Shown here piece by piece: positions 44,301-55,011 of a stretch of DNA of 64,000 nt. The translations under genes were made by a program, and so were the position numbers. The notes beneath the pieces are model-generated. The model had not been told where the DNA came from. It was given only the letters and a program-made list of their open reading frames with translations, and did no database searches. Location: positions 94,622,845-94,686,844 of the forward strand of contig JAVIAB010000124.1 of NCBI GenBank assembly GCA_032433765.1, written 5' to 3'. This DNA is from Megaustenia siamemsis. Taxonomy: Eukaryota > Mollusca > Gastropoda > Stylommatophora > Ariophantidae. Each line of letters begins with the position of its first letter. Position 1 is the stretch's first letter.

Positions 44301-47300
44301 TGGAAACGAAGCAAACCAAGTAATAGGGCAATTATAGCTTGTTTCATAAGTCTTGCCCAACTTTAAAAATCAATATCTTTTAAACCGCTTTTTGTATTTT
44401 TTTCAAAATTTGCATGTAAAGTTATAATGATTAGAACCCAACAGGGAATTAATTTCATTAAAAACAAACATTTGGTTATTATTATTGCTTATTTGATTTA
44501 TATAAATTTATAACGACCCATTGATGTAGTCAAAACTTAGTGTTTACAGTATTTAAGTTAAAAATAGCGATTTCAAATCTATACACGCTGAAATTTACGA
44601 TTTTTCACGCTTTCCGCGTGAGTTTTCTGACACAAATAGACACTTGTAGTAAACACGAGACATTTTGTGTTCCATTTCCGTTAATTCAGCGGCGTAACGT
44701 GGAACAATAACATTTATCATGAGTCTTAAAATGAAATTCTGCAGTTTACAAAACATCGCAATAAAAATGTATGACTATTTTTGCAAAGAGGCTAAACGAG
44801 GAAGATTATTTCATTCTTTATAAAACCCTGAGAATAGGACAAGACACATTTTGGATTTATCTAAACGGTCATTTAATCGCTGGATTCAAGCACGTGACCG
44901 TCAATGTTCCAAATATACAAAATCACAAGGAAGAGCAAAAATGTTGGATAATTTCGACAGTGAACTTATTAGAAGTGAAATTCGCAAAATGTTGGGTATG
45001 AATGAAACTGTTACAATAAGAAAATTAAAAGTATCGCTGAAAAAGAACAACAGTATTGAAATATCAAAGTCTACATTATGGAGGAATGTGAGAGCTGCAG
45101 GCTTTACATTCAGAAAGTATCCCAATGGACGAAACATCATCTGTGAGAAGCCACATATAGTAGTCATGAGAAGCAAGTACTTACGTGAAGTAAAAGAGGT
45201 GCGCAAGCAAGGTTATGATATTGTGTACTTGGATGAAACATGGATCAATGCTCACCACACTAACCAAAGGGAATGGCAGTCATCAGATGGAAAGATTAAG
45301 AGATTAATACCTAGCAGCAAAGGACAGCGCTTGATAATTGCTCATGCAGGTAGTCGACAACATGGACTAATACAGAATGCAGAGCTCATTTTTCTTTCAA
45401 AATCCATAGACAATCGGGATTATCACTCTGAGATGAATGGTCACATATTTAGACATTGGATTGAAAATTCTGTTCTCCCAGCACTAGATCGACCATCTTG
45501 CCTAATAATGGACAATGCAGCGTACCACAACATTGTTGCACTTGAAGATAAAGTCCCGACGTCATCCAGTACAAAAGATGCTATTAAGATATGGCTCACA
45601 AAGGAGCACATACAATTTAATAACATGTACTTAAAACCTGAATTACTATCTCTAGTAAAGCAAAAACAAAGGACAAAGATTTTTCAAATAGATAAGATTA
45701 TCCAAGAGCACGGTCATATAAGTTTGAGGCTGCCACCTTACCATGCTCATTTAAATCCAATAGAACTAATCTGGGCAAAATTAAAAGGACAAGTGGCAGA
45801 TGAAAATACAACATTCAAAATATGCGATGTAAAGACTCTTGCTAATCTCGCTTTATTAAATATAGACAAAGATTATTGGGCTAAATGTGAAGACCACGTC
45901 TTAAAACAGGAAGAGGAATATTGGAAAAATGATGGTTTGTGGAATGTTCAACCCCAAACAGTTATTAATCTTTTAGACTCGTCTGATTCAGAATGAAAGT
46001 ATATAGCCCCCACAATGTTGGCCCCTATATTACCTTAAATTATTTCAACAAACGGTCCTTTTCATGACCACACAACTATGAAAATTGGACATACAGGTAT
46101 ACCTTGATATTATTATCGTCCGTCCTCGAACTGAGCAGACAATAATTCTCCTGGTGTTTTGTTTTATCCAGTTATTTCCCCATTACGGCCACGCCTTTAC
46201 CTAGTGAAAATTAATCGTAGACCAGCAACTACGGTAATTTCTATTCTTTAGGGCTTCACAATTTAGAATTTTGACAAACATCAAAGAAATATCGCCGCTT
46301 TAAGAAAACTGCAGCTGCAAGATATTTGTTAAATATACATTTAAAGGGTCTTTTGCATTCTAATAACATTTGGAAAATTTCAAAAGTATTTAACAAACGG
46401 TTAGAGAGTAATAGCGTTTTGAAGTTGGGCATATGTTTTGAAACGAGCTATAGCTACAATAGTGCAGAATAACCACCTACTATTTATCAGAAAGAGGGCA
46501 CTTTTTAGCACATTATATGGGCCATTTCGTTTTGTCAGAGGTCTAGTGGATTCAAATTTTTTAGGTTTTGTTTTTGTCGAACAGCTTCACTCGTGGTTAA
46601 TTGTACCAATGTTTGACAAACACACGTGGTCACGGAATGAACAACTCAGGCTCGCTGATCCTCAGTGTTTTCCATCCTTTTTCATGAATCTTTTCTCTTC
46701 TAAGTTTTGCCTTAGCACAGTCTCAAATGATGTTATACCATTCCTTGTACATGCTCTCCATGATGTGTGATCACTTGCCATATGTTCCCAGTCATATTAA
46801 CATATGGAGAAGTCATTCAGAGATGATTTACATATATCTCTATGTCGTAGTTTAGGTATGCCGATTTGTCTTTTTCCGTGTGTTAATTCGCCATATAGTA
46901 TTTGTCTGGGGATGCCCTTTTCTTCCATTCTCTTGACATGCCCCAGCCATATTAGTATTCGACATCTAAGCACCGACATGATTGTTGGGGTCTTAGCACT
47001 TTGCAGGATAGTTAAGGTGGTTATTTTATCCTGCCAGTTGATGTGTTACTCGTCTGTTTCTGCGGAGACATCGCATGTGGAAGACATTTAGTCTTTTTTC
47101 CTGGTTTGAGTATGTTGTCCAGGTTTTAGATACACAATTGAGATAGCACATTCCACCCACAAATATATGTTAACAATTCCAGAATTTGACGTTGACAGCC
47201 AAAAAAAAAAAAACAGGCAGATCATAAATAAAAAAAAATGTGACGTCTATCAAGAAATATGAATCGAACAAGAAGTGAAAAAAAAACTATAACAAAATAT

Positions 47301-48385
47301 AATGAAATGTAATGAAGTCATATCAGCGATGCATTATATTAGGACAACAAATCAAATAATGTGTACACGTATCGCGATCGCCACCATACATCCCTCAAAG
47401 AGCGTTAACACTCACAAAGAAAGAGTAGAACACGTAGAGGGCAATGAATGTATGAAAGAGCAATCATAACGATGGCCAGCATACTGGAGACACACTACAG
47501 AGCATTGACCAGACACTAAATTTCCTCTCGACGAAGAAGAGCAAGAAGGCATAATAAAGTAAAGTATAACATGAGTGAGAGGTACACAATCATCAAATAA
47601 AGATTCTAGGATTAAAATCGTAATTTAGAATATGTTTACTTTGTGTCATTAACATATTATGCTTCTTCTTTCCTTCTTCATTTGTCTTTCAGCGTCGAGA
47701 GGAGATATAATTTGCAGACTTTTTCTCTGTTGTTAACCTCTGCTGCTGTTGTATTTCATAGTGACATATTCTTTCAATCCATCTTTCTTTTCGTCAGCCT
47801 CGTTGTGTTGTGTTTTGATCTTTCTGCCTTGTAATGTGGCCAAACCATTGTATATGTTGTTCCTTTATCAATTCTATGGTGGAGTTCCTAACAATTTTAT
47901 CAGTTCCTCATTTCAGATCTTATTTCTCTTCCTGTTTCCTGTCATTCGTCAAACACATTTACTCTCAGTAGAGGTTATTTTTCTTATTGTCCTTACATCT
48001 ACGGTCCAGGACTGACATTAAACTATCCAGAGATTTTAATTTAAAGATTCAATGAATCACAGCACAGGTTACGCAGATTGACAAACTAAGAACAAAGTTA
48101 CACGTAACGAAAGCTAAACAAAAAGATTAATTTTAAAACGAAAATAATGCCCGTACCTAAAAGAGAGATATTAACTGGATCTTTGAAGCCTTGTTTGACA
48201 AAACACACGATGTTTATGATGTTAGCCACAGTGCCACACACGTCGATCGAAAGACAAATAATGGAATAAATAATAAATTGGCTAATCAGGAGAACGTTAT
48301 CACTGATTGTCCACTCACTTGACAAACTTATGTTATTTGTGTCAAGCCATAAAGATATTCCATAAGTGGTATTTTGCAGCAGCAT
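40795..48385 (-). CDS. R2: gastropod chemosensory-type 7TM receptor, complete
   Basis: Complete three-exon gene, complement(join(40795..41394, 43151..43365, 48157..48385)), encoding 347 residues. TM1 lies near residues 36-62, TM2 and TM3 in exon 2 (78-148), and TM4-TM7 in exon 3. The N-terminus has two N-glycosylation sequons (NTT, NIS), as expected for an extracellular tail. ERC replaces DRY, and counting back 25 residues from its Arg reaches Thr rather than the usual disulphide Cys. TM7 ends NIFIYYHMSSKYRD. The start is the first Met after an in-frame stop. Intron 1 is 4791 nt and holds transposon T2; intron 2 is 1756 nt and holds a SINE 40 nt from the exon 2 donor. A minus-strand AATAAA at 40635-40640 could be the polyadenylation signal. 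Receptor class is firm; ligand and tissue are unknown. Confidence 0.87.
41790..42020 (-). mobile_element. LINE-D/LINE-C joined fragments
   Basis: 41790-41848 matches the tail side of LINE-D at 49715 (CTCCCTATGGAGCATAGATC region). From about 41850 the sequence follows LINE-C (ATTCCTAGCTTTTC, GTCATTCGTCTAACACATTT, GGTAGCACAACGTTGG). Both parts are in minus orientation. Either nested truncated insertions or a second LINE chimera. Confidence 0.6.
42040..42300. repeat. Dispersed repeat DR3, copy 1
   Basis: Direct match to 46510-46780 in the next part of the array, sharing GTTTTTGTCGAACAGCTTC, ACCAATGTTTGACAA, TTTTTCATGAATCTTTTCTC and CTTAGCACAGTCTCAAA. Unknown class. Confidence 0.65.
42882..43110 (+). 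mobile_element. tRNA-derived SINE, diverged copy
   Basis: Begins AGGATCCGCGATGGCTCAGA. Box B is degraded to GGTTTCCAGG and the hairpin reads ACGCCACTTAGCGT. It ends 40 nt from the R2 exon 2 donor, antisense to the receptor. Confidence 0.75.
43151..43365 (-). CDS. R2 exon 2 (TM2-TM3)
   Basis: 215 nt. The acceptor is TTTTAG before GTCTGGCG and the donor is CATTACAG followed by GTGAGAGTT. It encodes [19 protein letters not shown], then the extracellular loop DADLPFEP, then the TM3 block ending [13 protein letters not shown]. Only one codon is split, at the 5' edge. Confidence 0.87.
44040..44130 (-). repeat. Short LINE-D-like fragment
   Basis: CTTTTGGTCTTCCTCTTTG, then AGAGCCTGTTTTG, resembles 49861-49915 (CTTGGTCTTCCTCTTTGTC, GGGCCTGTTGTG). 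Only about 90 nt. Confidence 0.4.
44335..46450 (+). mobile_element. T2: Tc1/mariner-superfamily transposon, long-spacer DDE type
   Basis: 2116 bp with the same ends as T1 in opposite orientation: TAGCTTGTTTCATAAGTCTT at the left and GTTTTGAAACGAGCTA at the right. TA duplications are at 44333-44334 and 46451-46452. It lies in R2 intron 1, transcribed against the receptor. Confidence 0.9.
44719..45996 (+). pseudogene. T2 transposase with one early stop
   Basis: From the ATG equivalent to T1 and T3 the frame is 426 codons including the stop and is open except for a TAA at codon 35 (44821-44823), where T3 has GAA. After that it runs 381 codons from the internal Met at 44851 to the natural TGA. 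All DDE residues are present: YLDETWINAHH, CLIMDNAAYHN and NPIELIWAKL. The C-terminus (NDGLWNVQPQ, then DSSDSE) shows the full-length end of the family. Translation from 44851 would lack part of the first DNA-binding helix region. Confidence 0.87.
46510..46785. repeat. Dispersed repeat DR3, copy 2
   Basis: Same orientation as copy 1 at 42040, about 80% alike by eye. It lies directly to the right of T2. Confidence 0.65.
46800..47110 (-). mobile_element. LINE-E C-terminal fragment
   Basis: The minus strand reads ILIWLGHVKRMEEKGIPRQI and LYGELTHGKRQIGIPKLRHR, a well-known LINE C-terminal pattern (LGHVxRM...LYGEL..GxRxxGxPKLR). Other parts are absent and no tail repeat is clear. Confidence 0.65.
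47660..48018 (-). mobile_element. LINE-C 3' fragment
   Basis: Tail side begins CTTCTTCTTTCCTTCTTC (plus strand) with CAGCGTCGAGAGGAGATATA, then back to the GTAGAGGTTATTTTTCTTAT region. An internal deletion is visible relative to 34921-35300. It lies about 140 nt from R2 exon 1. Confidence 0.7.
48157..48385 (-). CDS. R2 exon 1 (N-terminus, TM1)
   Basis: 229 nt from ATG. It ends in phase 1 at TTAG followed by the donor GTACGG. It encodes an N-terminal tail of about 35 residues, TM1 ([20 protein letters not shown]) and the first intracellular loop KQGFKDPVN, which is conserved in all three exon 1 copies of the window. Confidence 0.85.
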
Positions 48386-49211
48386 CTCTACTTCAGGTAT
48401 GCTATTTCGACTAATTTTTAGAGTTTATATATTAATTAATATTCTAACAATTCATTTACCCACAGAACTTATAGTTTATCTGTCCAGAAAGTGATAAAAC
48501 AATTTACGCAAGTATTATTAAATACTGATGCAAAGTGTATATTTAAAATGTTACAGTTAATAATATTCACTGAGTATCGCCTAAAGTAATACACCTCATT
48601 CCAGTTTTGTATTAACAAGAGGTTAATTAGTTCTTACAAACAGACAATGCAAAGTGTGCACGCAAAATGTTATTGTTATTTACTGATTAACACACTCCTG
48701 GTCAGTTCCCTGAATTGTCTATATCAACGTGAGTTTAGCTTTGCTGGATTACCTGTGAACTCTTGAATCACCTTATCAGTGCCCATTAAAGATTCTACAC
48801 AAACCAGAACGTTTCGTCCACATCTTAAATATTATCTCAATTTGTTTATTTGACGCGGGCGCTTGAGAGGACAGGCCAGTAGATCATGGCTATACAGATT
48901 GAAATGATGTAATATAATATTTGAGATACACCATATATGTATATAAAGAGAGAGACGTGCTTTGAATAATATTAATCCTCACATCTAATACTAATCTTGG
49001 CCATCAAATCACATGTTGAGATTGTCTTGATGCCAAACTTACAACAACTCTTATGCTGGTCTAGTCCCAGTTGTCCAGTTCAATTGCTAAGCTATGAATT
49101 ATTCTCGCCGTCCACATAGAAGATAAACAAAGGTTTATAGTCACGCTTTTGTTATTTATCATGTCTTTCTGTATAATAACAAATATCAGCGTTCCATTAC
49201 TCTGTTACAAA

Positions 49212-49650
49212 TACAACCTTCATGCCAACGTTGTGCTACCGTTGCCAGTCCTGAACCCTAGACGCAAGAACAATAAGAAGAATAACTTCTACCAAGATAA
49301 AATGTATTAGACGAATGACAGGAAACAGCCTGAGAGATAAGATCGGAAATGAAGAAATGAGAAAAAAAGCTAGGAATAACCCCGTCGTAGAATACATAAA
49401 GAAGCAACAAATAAAATGGTTTTGCCACCTGACAAGGCAGAACGATCACAGCACAACACAACGAGCCTTCAATAAACTTAGCGAGAACACCAGACTCAGG
49501 GGCTGACCACGAAATAGATGGATTGACGGATTATTAGAAACACTAGAAAACACAACAGTAGCAGAGGCAAAAAGAATAAGCAAAAGACCGCAAATCATAT
49601 CTCTCACCGACGCTGGAAGGCAAACGAGGAAAGAAAGAAGAAGAAAAAGA
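49212..49650 (+). mobile_element. LINE-C 3' fragment
   Basis: Plus-strand pieces include RRMTGNSLRDKIGNEEMRKK, CHLTRQNDHSTTQRAFNKL and a GAAAGAAGAAGAAAAAG tail, with a stop in the R(G)RPRKR block (TGACCACG). Confidence 0.75.
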
Positions 49651-49694
49651 TTACTCAGTTAAGTATGGATCCCACCTTTACGAAAGAGTAATTC

Positions 49695-50080
49695 ATCTCT
49701 TCTTCTTCTTCTTCTTCTACCTTTTTAGCTCTTTGTGGAGCATAGGTCTTCAACAAACACTTTCTAAGTCGTTTTGTATTTTGCCATTCTTTTAAGATCA
49801 TTCCATGTCTTCCCCATCATCTTCATCTCTGCTTCTATCTGTCTTCTCTAAGAATTCCTTGGTCTTCCTCTTTGTCTTTTCCCCTGGGGATTTCAAAAAA
49901 GGGCCTGTTGTGTAATACTCTCAGTTCGCTTCGGCAGTGCGTGTCCTATCCAGCGCCATCGTCTTCGCTGTATCTCTTTATCCACTGGTATTTGACTGGT
50001 ATATTTCCATAATTATATGTTAGTGATTTTGTCCTGCCATTTACATCCTTTTATGTTAACCTCAGTGTAAGCTTCCTGCC
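49695..50080 (-). mobile_element. LINE-D 3' fragment
   Basis: Plus-strand CTTCTTCTTCTTCTTCTACC is the complement of the GAAGAAG tail. CATAGGTCTTCAACAAACA, CATCTCTGCTTCTATCTGTC, and GTCCTATCCAGCGCCATCGT follow, the complement of the RRRWRWIGHTLR-type region. It matches 60608-60845 at its inner end. Confidence 0.7.
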
Positions 50081-50129
50081 CGTGTCTTGGCTTTATTACT
50101 TCTGGTTTTGCTTTTATTTATGTCCTTTC

Positions 50130-50412
50130 TTTATTGTTCTTTCTTTCTTTAATTTTTTCCATGGTCTCCGCTGTAATCCATGCCTTATTCTGGCGTTACT
50201 TTGACATCCATGTTTGTGAAGTTTTTTTCGGCCCATTTTTTACAGAATGGGATAGCCAGTCCCATGCCCAACCCTCCTTTCTCGCCTCTTACGAACATGC
50301 CTGGTTGAGTACAGCGCCACTATTCTTTTCTCCCCTTTTGGGCCCCGGCAGCGTACGGGCGAATTCATCTCTATTGCCACGTTATCATCCTACTGTACCT
50401 ACCAGTGTTTCG
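50130..50412. repeat. GC-richer segment, probable dispersed repeat
   Basis: Composition differs sharply from the flanks (CCCATGCCCAACCCTCCTTT, TTTTGGGCCCCGGCAGCGTA). No second copy in this window and no domain. The plus-strand 93-codon frame is not supported by any motif. Confidence 0.3.
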
Positions 50413-50971
50413 TAAGCGTAATACGAACTTCTCCGAATTTTCTTGTCTTTTTTCTTTAGTAATTTCCTATAAACGTTTAGAAAAATGATCACACAATACC
50501 TACTAATGCCAAATGTGCGAACACATGTACCAATATTTACAACACACTCTTCACCAGAAAACGAAACGATGCCATACATGATTATACGTAAAGCTGTGCA
50601 GGTACACCTGAATGGAATTAACATTAACACAATTCAAAACTCATTTCCACTTGTGTATTTTTGAAAAATTTATTCGAAATTGTCTCAGCCAGTTCTAATT
50701 TAGAATCTCGATATCGCCAATGTTATCGTATATTCTAATTAAAACCCAACTCTCAGTTTTAAACTGAATTCCCCTTCTTTTTTAGCAATTTTATTTGCTT
50801 ATTGTGTTACTATCTATCACTTGTAGCATCACGAGAGTAGAGATTAAAAAATTATTGTTGTTTAAATTATCAAGTACAAACAAAAGTATCCGCCCGATGT
50901 TAGTTTACAATAATACAATGTGGCATTTACTTATCTTTTTTAATTGAATTAATTATTCTACCACAATATAT

Positions 50972-51222
50972 GGAGCGACGATAGTTCAGTGGTTAGTGAA
51001 CTGGACTACAAAGGACAACAGGTAGGTTTGATCTCAACCGACGGGCTCCGGTTCACCCAGCCTTTAATGGGTACCGGATTTTTTTCTGGGAAAGTAAAGC
51101 GGCACGGGCGTGATACCGACTACATTACCCCAAAAATCATGTGCCGAAGGTCTGTAAAATGTATGGTCACTAACACCATATTCCCTATACGCCACTTGGC
51201 GTGAAGGGGGTACTTTACTTTT
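50972..51222 (+). mobile_element. tRNA-derived SINE copy
   Basis: Begins GGAGCGACGATAGTTCAGTG. Box B is weakened to GGTTTGATCTC. The hairpin ACGCCACTTGGCGT is intact near 51190. Confidence 0.83.
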
Positions 51223-51734
51223 CCTTTTTACTACAATATGTAAGCTGAAGTAAAACTGTTTTTTCATTAAATTACATGTATATAATTATCATTATTAGTA
51301 AATGTTAGCTCTTGATGTAAAGAAATTTTAGTTGTTATAACATGTATTCGTTATTTCATTATGTCATTATTCGTCTTTTATAATGATTGCGTTGAACCTG
51401 GCAGAATCATATCCATTTATCTTTATTAAACTGTATTTACAACTACCTGGAGGCAAGGATTACCTAGAAATACCTTAACTTGACATTAAAATGGCTTGTC
51501 ACAAGACTGTTTTAACTTGATCTATTATAATCAAAGCAATTATTTTAATTGCAGATGCTATTTACATTTAAATACATATCAGCTTCTAAACACCATGGCA
51601 ACCATTTCACTTTATTGAAACACAAAGCAAATCGTAACATCTACAAAGTCATAAATTGTGGCCAATTTTGGATTTAAAATGTATGTGTTTATTCACGTTG
51701 TTTATCACTGCAATTAAAAATGGATTTATATCTT

Positions 51735-51908
51735 TGTGTGTGCATGTCTATGTCAGTCATATCTCATATCTTTATGTGCATGTTTATGTTAGTCATGTGT
51801 CATATATCTTGATGTGTGTCAGTGTTAGTCATGCCTCGTATCGCTGTGTGCATGTCTGTGTTGGTCACATTTCCTATCTTTGTGTGTGCATGTCTGTGTT
51901 AGTCACCT
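51735..51908. repeat. Imperfect ~45-bp tandem repeat, four units
   Basis: GTGCATGTCTATGTCAGTCA and variants (GTGCATGTTTATGTTAGTCA, GTGCATGTCTGTGTTGGTCA) recur with CATATCT/CGTATC spacers. Confidence 0.75.
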
Positions 51909-51913
51909 CTAGT

Positions 51914-52239
51914 GACTCGGGCAGATGGTGCTCGTAAACCTGGGAGAGCCGACCATCTAAGTGGAGAATCCCCCTACAGAAAAGATCATCTGCTGCCTTG
52001 CAGGAAGATTGGGGACAATCAAAGGCTAAGGAAAGCAAACCTGAATTAAATGCTGGCTGAAATCGGATGCACTGGGCCACTGGCGCAGAACACAGTGTAA
52101 CGTTTTAACTGGTGTTCAATCAGAGTGGATCTGGCAGACTCTAATTGTGATGTTCTGCCTGTGGGGGCGATCAACACACTTAACCTGACAGCTGACTTCA
52201 TGTGAGAGTCTGGAATCCTACTCTGATTGAGTCCTGATC

Positions 52240-52296
<57 letters not shown>

Positions 52297-52300
52297 AATG
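51914..52300 (+). mobile_element. Composite SINE-like repeat, copy 2, with LINE-G tail
   Basis: The left two thirds match 34484-34610 and then CTGAAATCGGATG as at 26590. The right third (TGAGAGTCTGGAATCCTACT, then TGATCGCAGAGAGAG) equals the LINE-G 3' UTR at 33556-33600 and ends in (GA)n at 52242-52300. This is the structure expected of a SINE that borrows a LINE tail. Confidence 0.65.
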
Positions 52301-52864
52301 GATTTGATGTCAGTTTGAAGTTATTTGTAATTTGCTTGCTTTCTATTTCAGAGACTATGTAAATGTTTTTTATAATACATTTTCTTCACTTTTTCCCTTG
52401 ATCAATCCGTCACTCCTTTTTTGGTAGTTTGATAGAAAGGACTAGTTTGGACATAATGCCTTTCCTTCATTCTTTCTTACTAAAGTATTAACTTAAACTT
52501 ATTTTGAACATTATCATTCAATATGTCCGACATTTGCACGCTTTTCTTTTCAGCTAATGTCATAGACTCTCTTATTTCTTTCTTCTGGAAGATATAAATT
52601 ATAACAGATTTATTAACAACGTGCGATGGAAAAGCAAGTAACGAGAGCTAATAAAAACAGAAAATAGCAACGATAATTTAAAATTAAAACGTAAACTTCA
52701 TTATTCTATCATCGCCTTTTATTCATGAATACTATATATATATACCTGATACACGTGAATGGCTATTTTTACAGAGATGTAAGAGGTTGATCTTATAAGT
52801 AGTATCAAAATGCTGCTGACAAAGTGATTCTTTGCTATAAGAGGAATATAAAGTAATTATACAT

Positions 52865-53075
52865 CACCATCATCAACATGAACATCACCATCATCATCAT
52901 GAACATCACCATCATCATCAGGAACATCACCAAATACCTTGCTTGCCAGGTTAGGAAATCGTGTCTCTTCACACTAAAATTTCCATTTAACAGTTGTTTA
53001 TCAATTATTTTGTTGACTTCCCAATAAAAACATAATTTTAACTTTTTTGTATTTTTCCTTAATTTTTTCTCTCTC
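52865..53075 (-). mobile_element. Decayed LINE-A tail
   Basis: Plus-strand CATCACCATCATCA units (three 27-bp CATGAACATCACCATCATCA-type repeats) followed by CCTTGCTTGCCAGGTTAGG and GTGTCTCTTCACA, the degraded complement of the LINE-A end. Opposite orientation to the copy that starts at 53085. Confidence 0.5.
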
Positions 53076-53084
53076 TTCTATCCC

Positions 53085-53628
53085 GAATGTGAGATGCAGA
53101 ATGGCTCAGGCGAAAGCAGCTTTTCAAAAAATGAGGAAGATACGATGCAATTCATTTTTGACAATAGAAACAAGAAAAAGAGTTCTTAAATGTTATATAG
53201 AGCCAGTCTTAACATATGGATTTGAATCATGGACAATAGGACAACAGACAAGTAAATCACTGGAGTTCGCAGAAATGTTATTTTACAGAAGAATGTTGAG
53301 AATACCATAGACAGCTAAGAAGAGTAATGAAAACGTTCTGAAAGAGGCCAAAGCAAAATTAGGGCTAATTTCTAATATTAGGAAGTGACAATCATCACTT
53401 TTGGCCATGTAATGAGAAGAGAACAGTTTGCATATATTACAACAACTGGGAAAATTGAGGCACGAAGAGTTAGAGGGAAGCAAAGAGAAAAGATACCAGA
53501 CAGCTTATGAGAATGGATTGGCAGAAGGTCAACAACAGAAATGATAACTAACTGTCGAGATAGAAAGTTATGGAGAGATATGATCACCCACGCCAGCAGG
53601 CTCGGAACTCGATGATGATGATGATGAT
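53085..53628 (+). mobile_element. LINE-A 3' copy
   Basis: Starts in VRCRMAQAKAAFQKMRKIR, then KRVLKCYIEPVLTYGFESW, and ends in CTCGATGATGATGATGATGAT. A stop follows RRMLRIP and a frameshift lies near 53388. Confidence 0.8.
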
Positions 53629-53933
53629 CACGAATGTTTATATTTGTCATAATATAACCACATCTTCACTTCTAATTTCACACCCACATTTATGATTGTT
53701 CCGTTCTGATTTTGAAAGATTGTTTTTGTTTCACTTATTGCCACTTTTAGAATATTCACGAGTCCTGACCACGATGATAGAACACAAATAGTAGAGCCAT
53801 TGTAACCTGTCATGCATATTGTAATAGTAGCTAAGGAGTTATTAAAACTAAGAACATTTTTCCCTGTACTAATTGTAGCCGACCACGGTATTATCGATAT
53901 TCTTCTGTAAAACCGTAGGATTCGGTGGCTTAC

Positions 53934-54655
53934 AGGTAGGCGTAGTGAGGTGAGTTTAGAGGAAGGACTAGTGAGGTGAGCTTAGAGGAATGACTAGTGA
54001 TGTGAGCATAGAGGCATGCCTAGTGCTATGAGCTAAGAAGTAAGCATAGTAAGGTGAGCATAGAGTTAGACGTAGTGATTTGAGTTTAGAGGTAAGCCAA
54101 GTGAGGTGAGCATAGAGGTAAGCCTAGTGAGGTGAGCATAGAGGTAGGCCTAGTGAGGTGAGCTTAGAGGTAGACTAATGAGGTAGGCTTAGAGGTAGAC
54201 CTAGTGAGGTGAGCTTAGAGGTAGGCCTAGTGAGGTGAGCATAGAGGTAGACCTAGTGAGGTGAGCCTAGAGGTAGACCTAGTGATTTGAGCTTAGAGGT
54301 AGGCCTAGTGAGGTGAGCATAGAGGTAGACTAGTGAGGTAGGCTTAGAGGTAGACTTAATGAGTTGAGCTTAGAGGTAGACATAGTGAGATGAGCTTAGA
54401 GGTAGACCTAGTGATGTGAGCTTAGAGGTAGACATAGTGAGGTGAGCATAGAGGTAGACCTAGTGATGTGAGCTAAGAGGTAGACCTAGTGATGTGAGAT
54501 TAGAGTTAGACATAGTGAGGTGAGCATAGAGGTAGACCTAGTGATGTGAGCTAAGAGGTAGACCTAGTGATGTGAGATTAGAGGTAGACATAGTGAGGTG
54601 AGCATAGAGGTAGACCTAGTGAGGTGAGCATAGAGGTAGACCTAGTGAGGTGAGA
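53934..54655. repeat. 26-bp minisatellite, about 27 units
   Basis: The core is GAGGTAGACCTAGTGAGGTG followed by AGCATA or AGCTTA. A higher-order pattern appears at 54430-54640, where the triplet of units ending AGCATA, AGCTAA and AGATTA repeats twice. Confidence 0.9.
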
Positions 54656-55011
54656 CGTTACATCTTCGTTATTGTTCTTAGATTATAAACCTGATTTGAC
54701 TATGCGACCACGTTGGCCACCGCCGTCCCCGGATGTGGAATGTTCAGGACTATAGCTTGTTTCATAAGTCGTGCCCAACTTTAAAAGTCTATAGCTTTTT
54801 AACCACTTGTTGTAAGTTGTTCAAAATTTCCATGTAAAGTTATAATGATTAGAACCCAACAGGGAATTAATTTCATAAAAAAAAACATTTGGTTATTATT
54901 GTTGTTTATTTGATTTATATAAATTTATAACGACCCATTAATGTAGTCAAAACTTAATGTTTACAGTATTTTAAGTTAAAAATAGCTAGTAAAAATCCAT
55001 ACACGGTCAAA

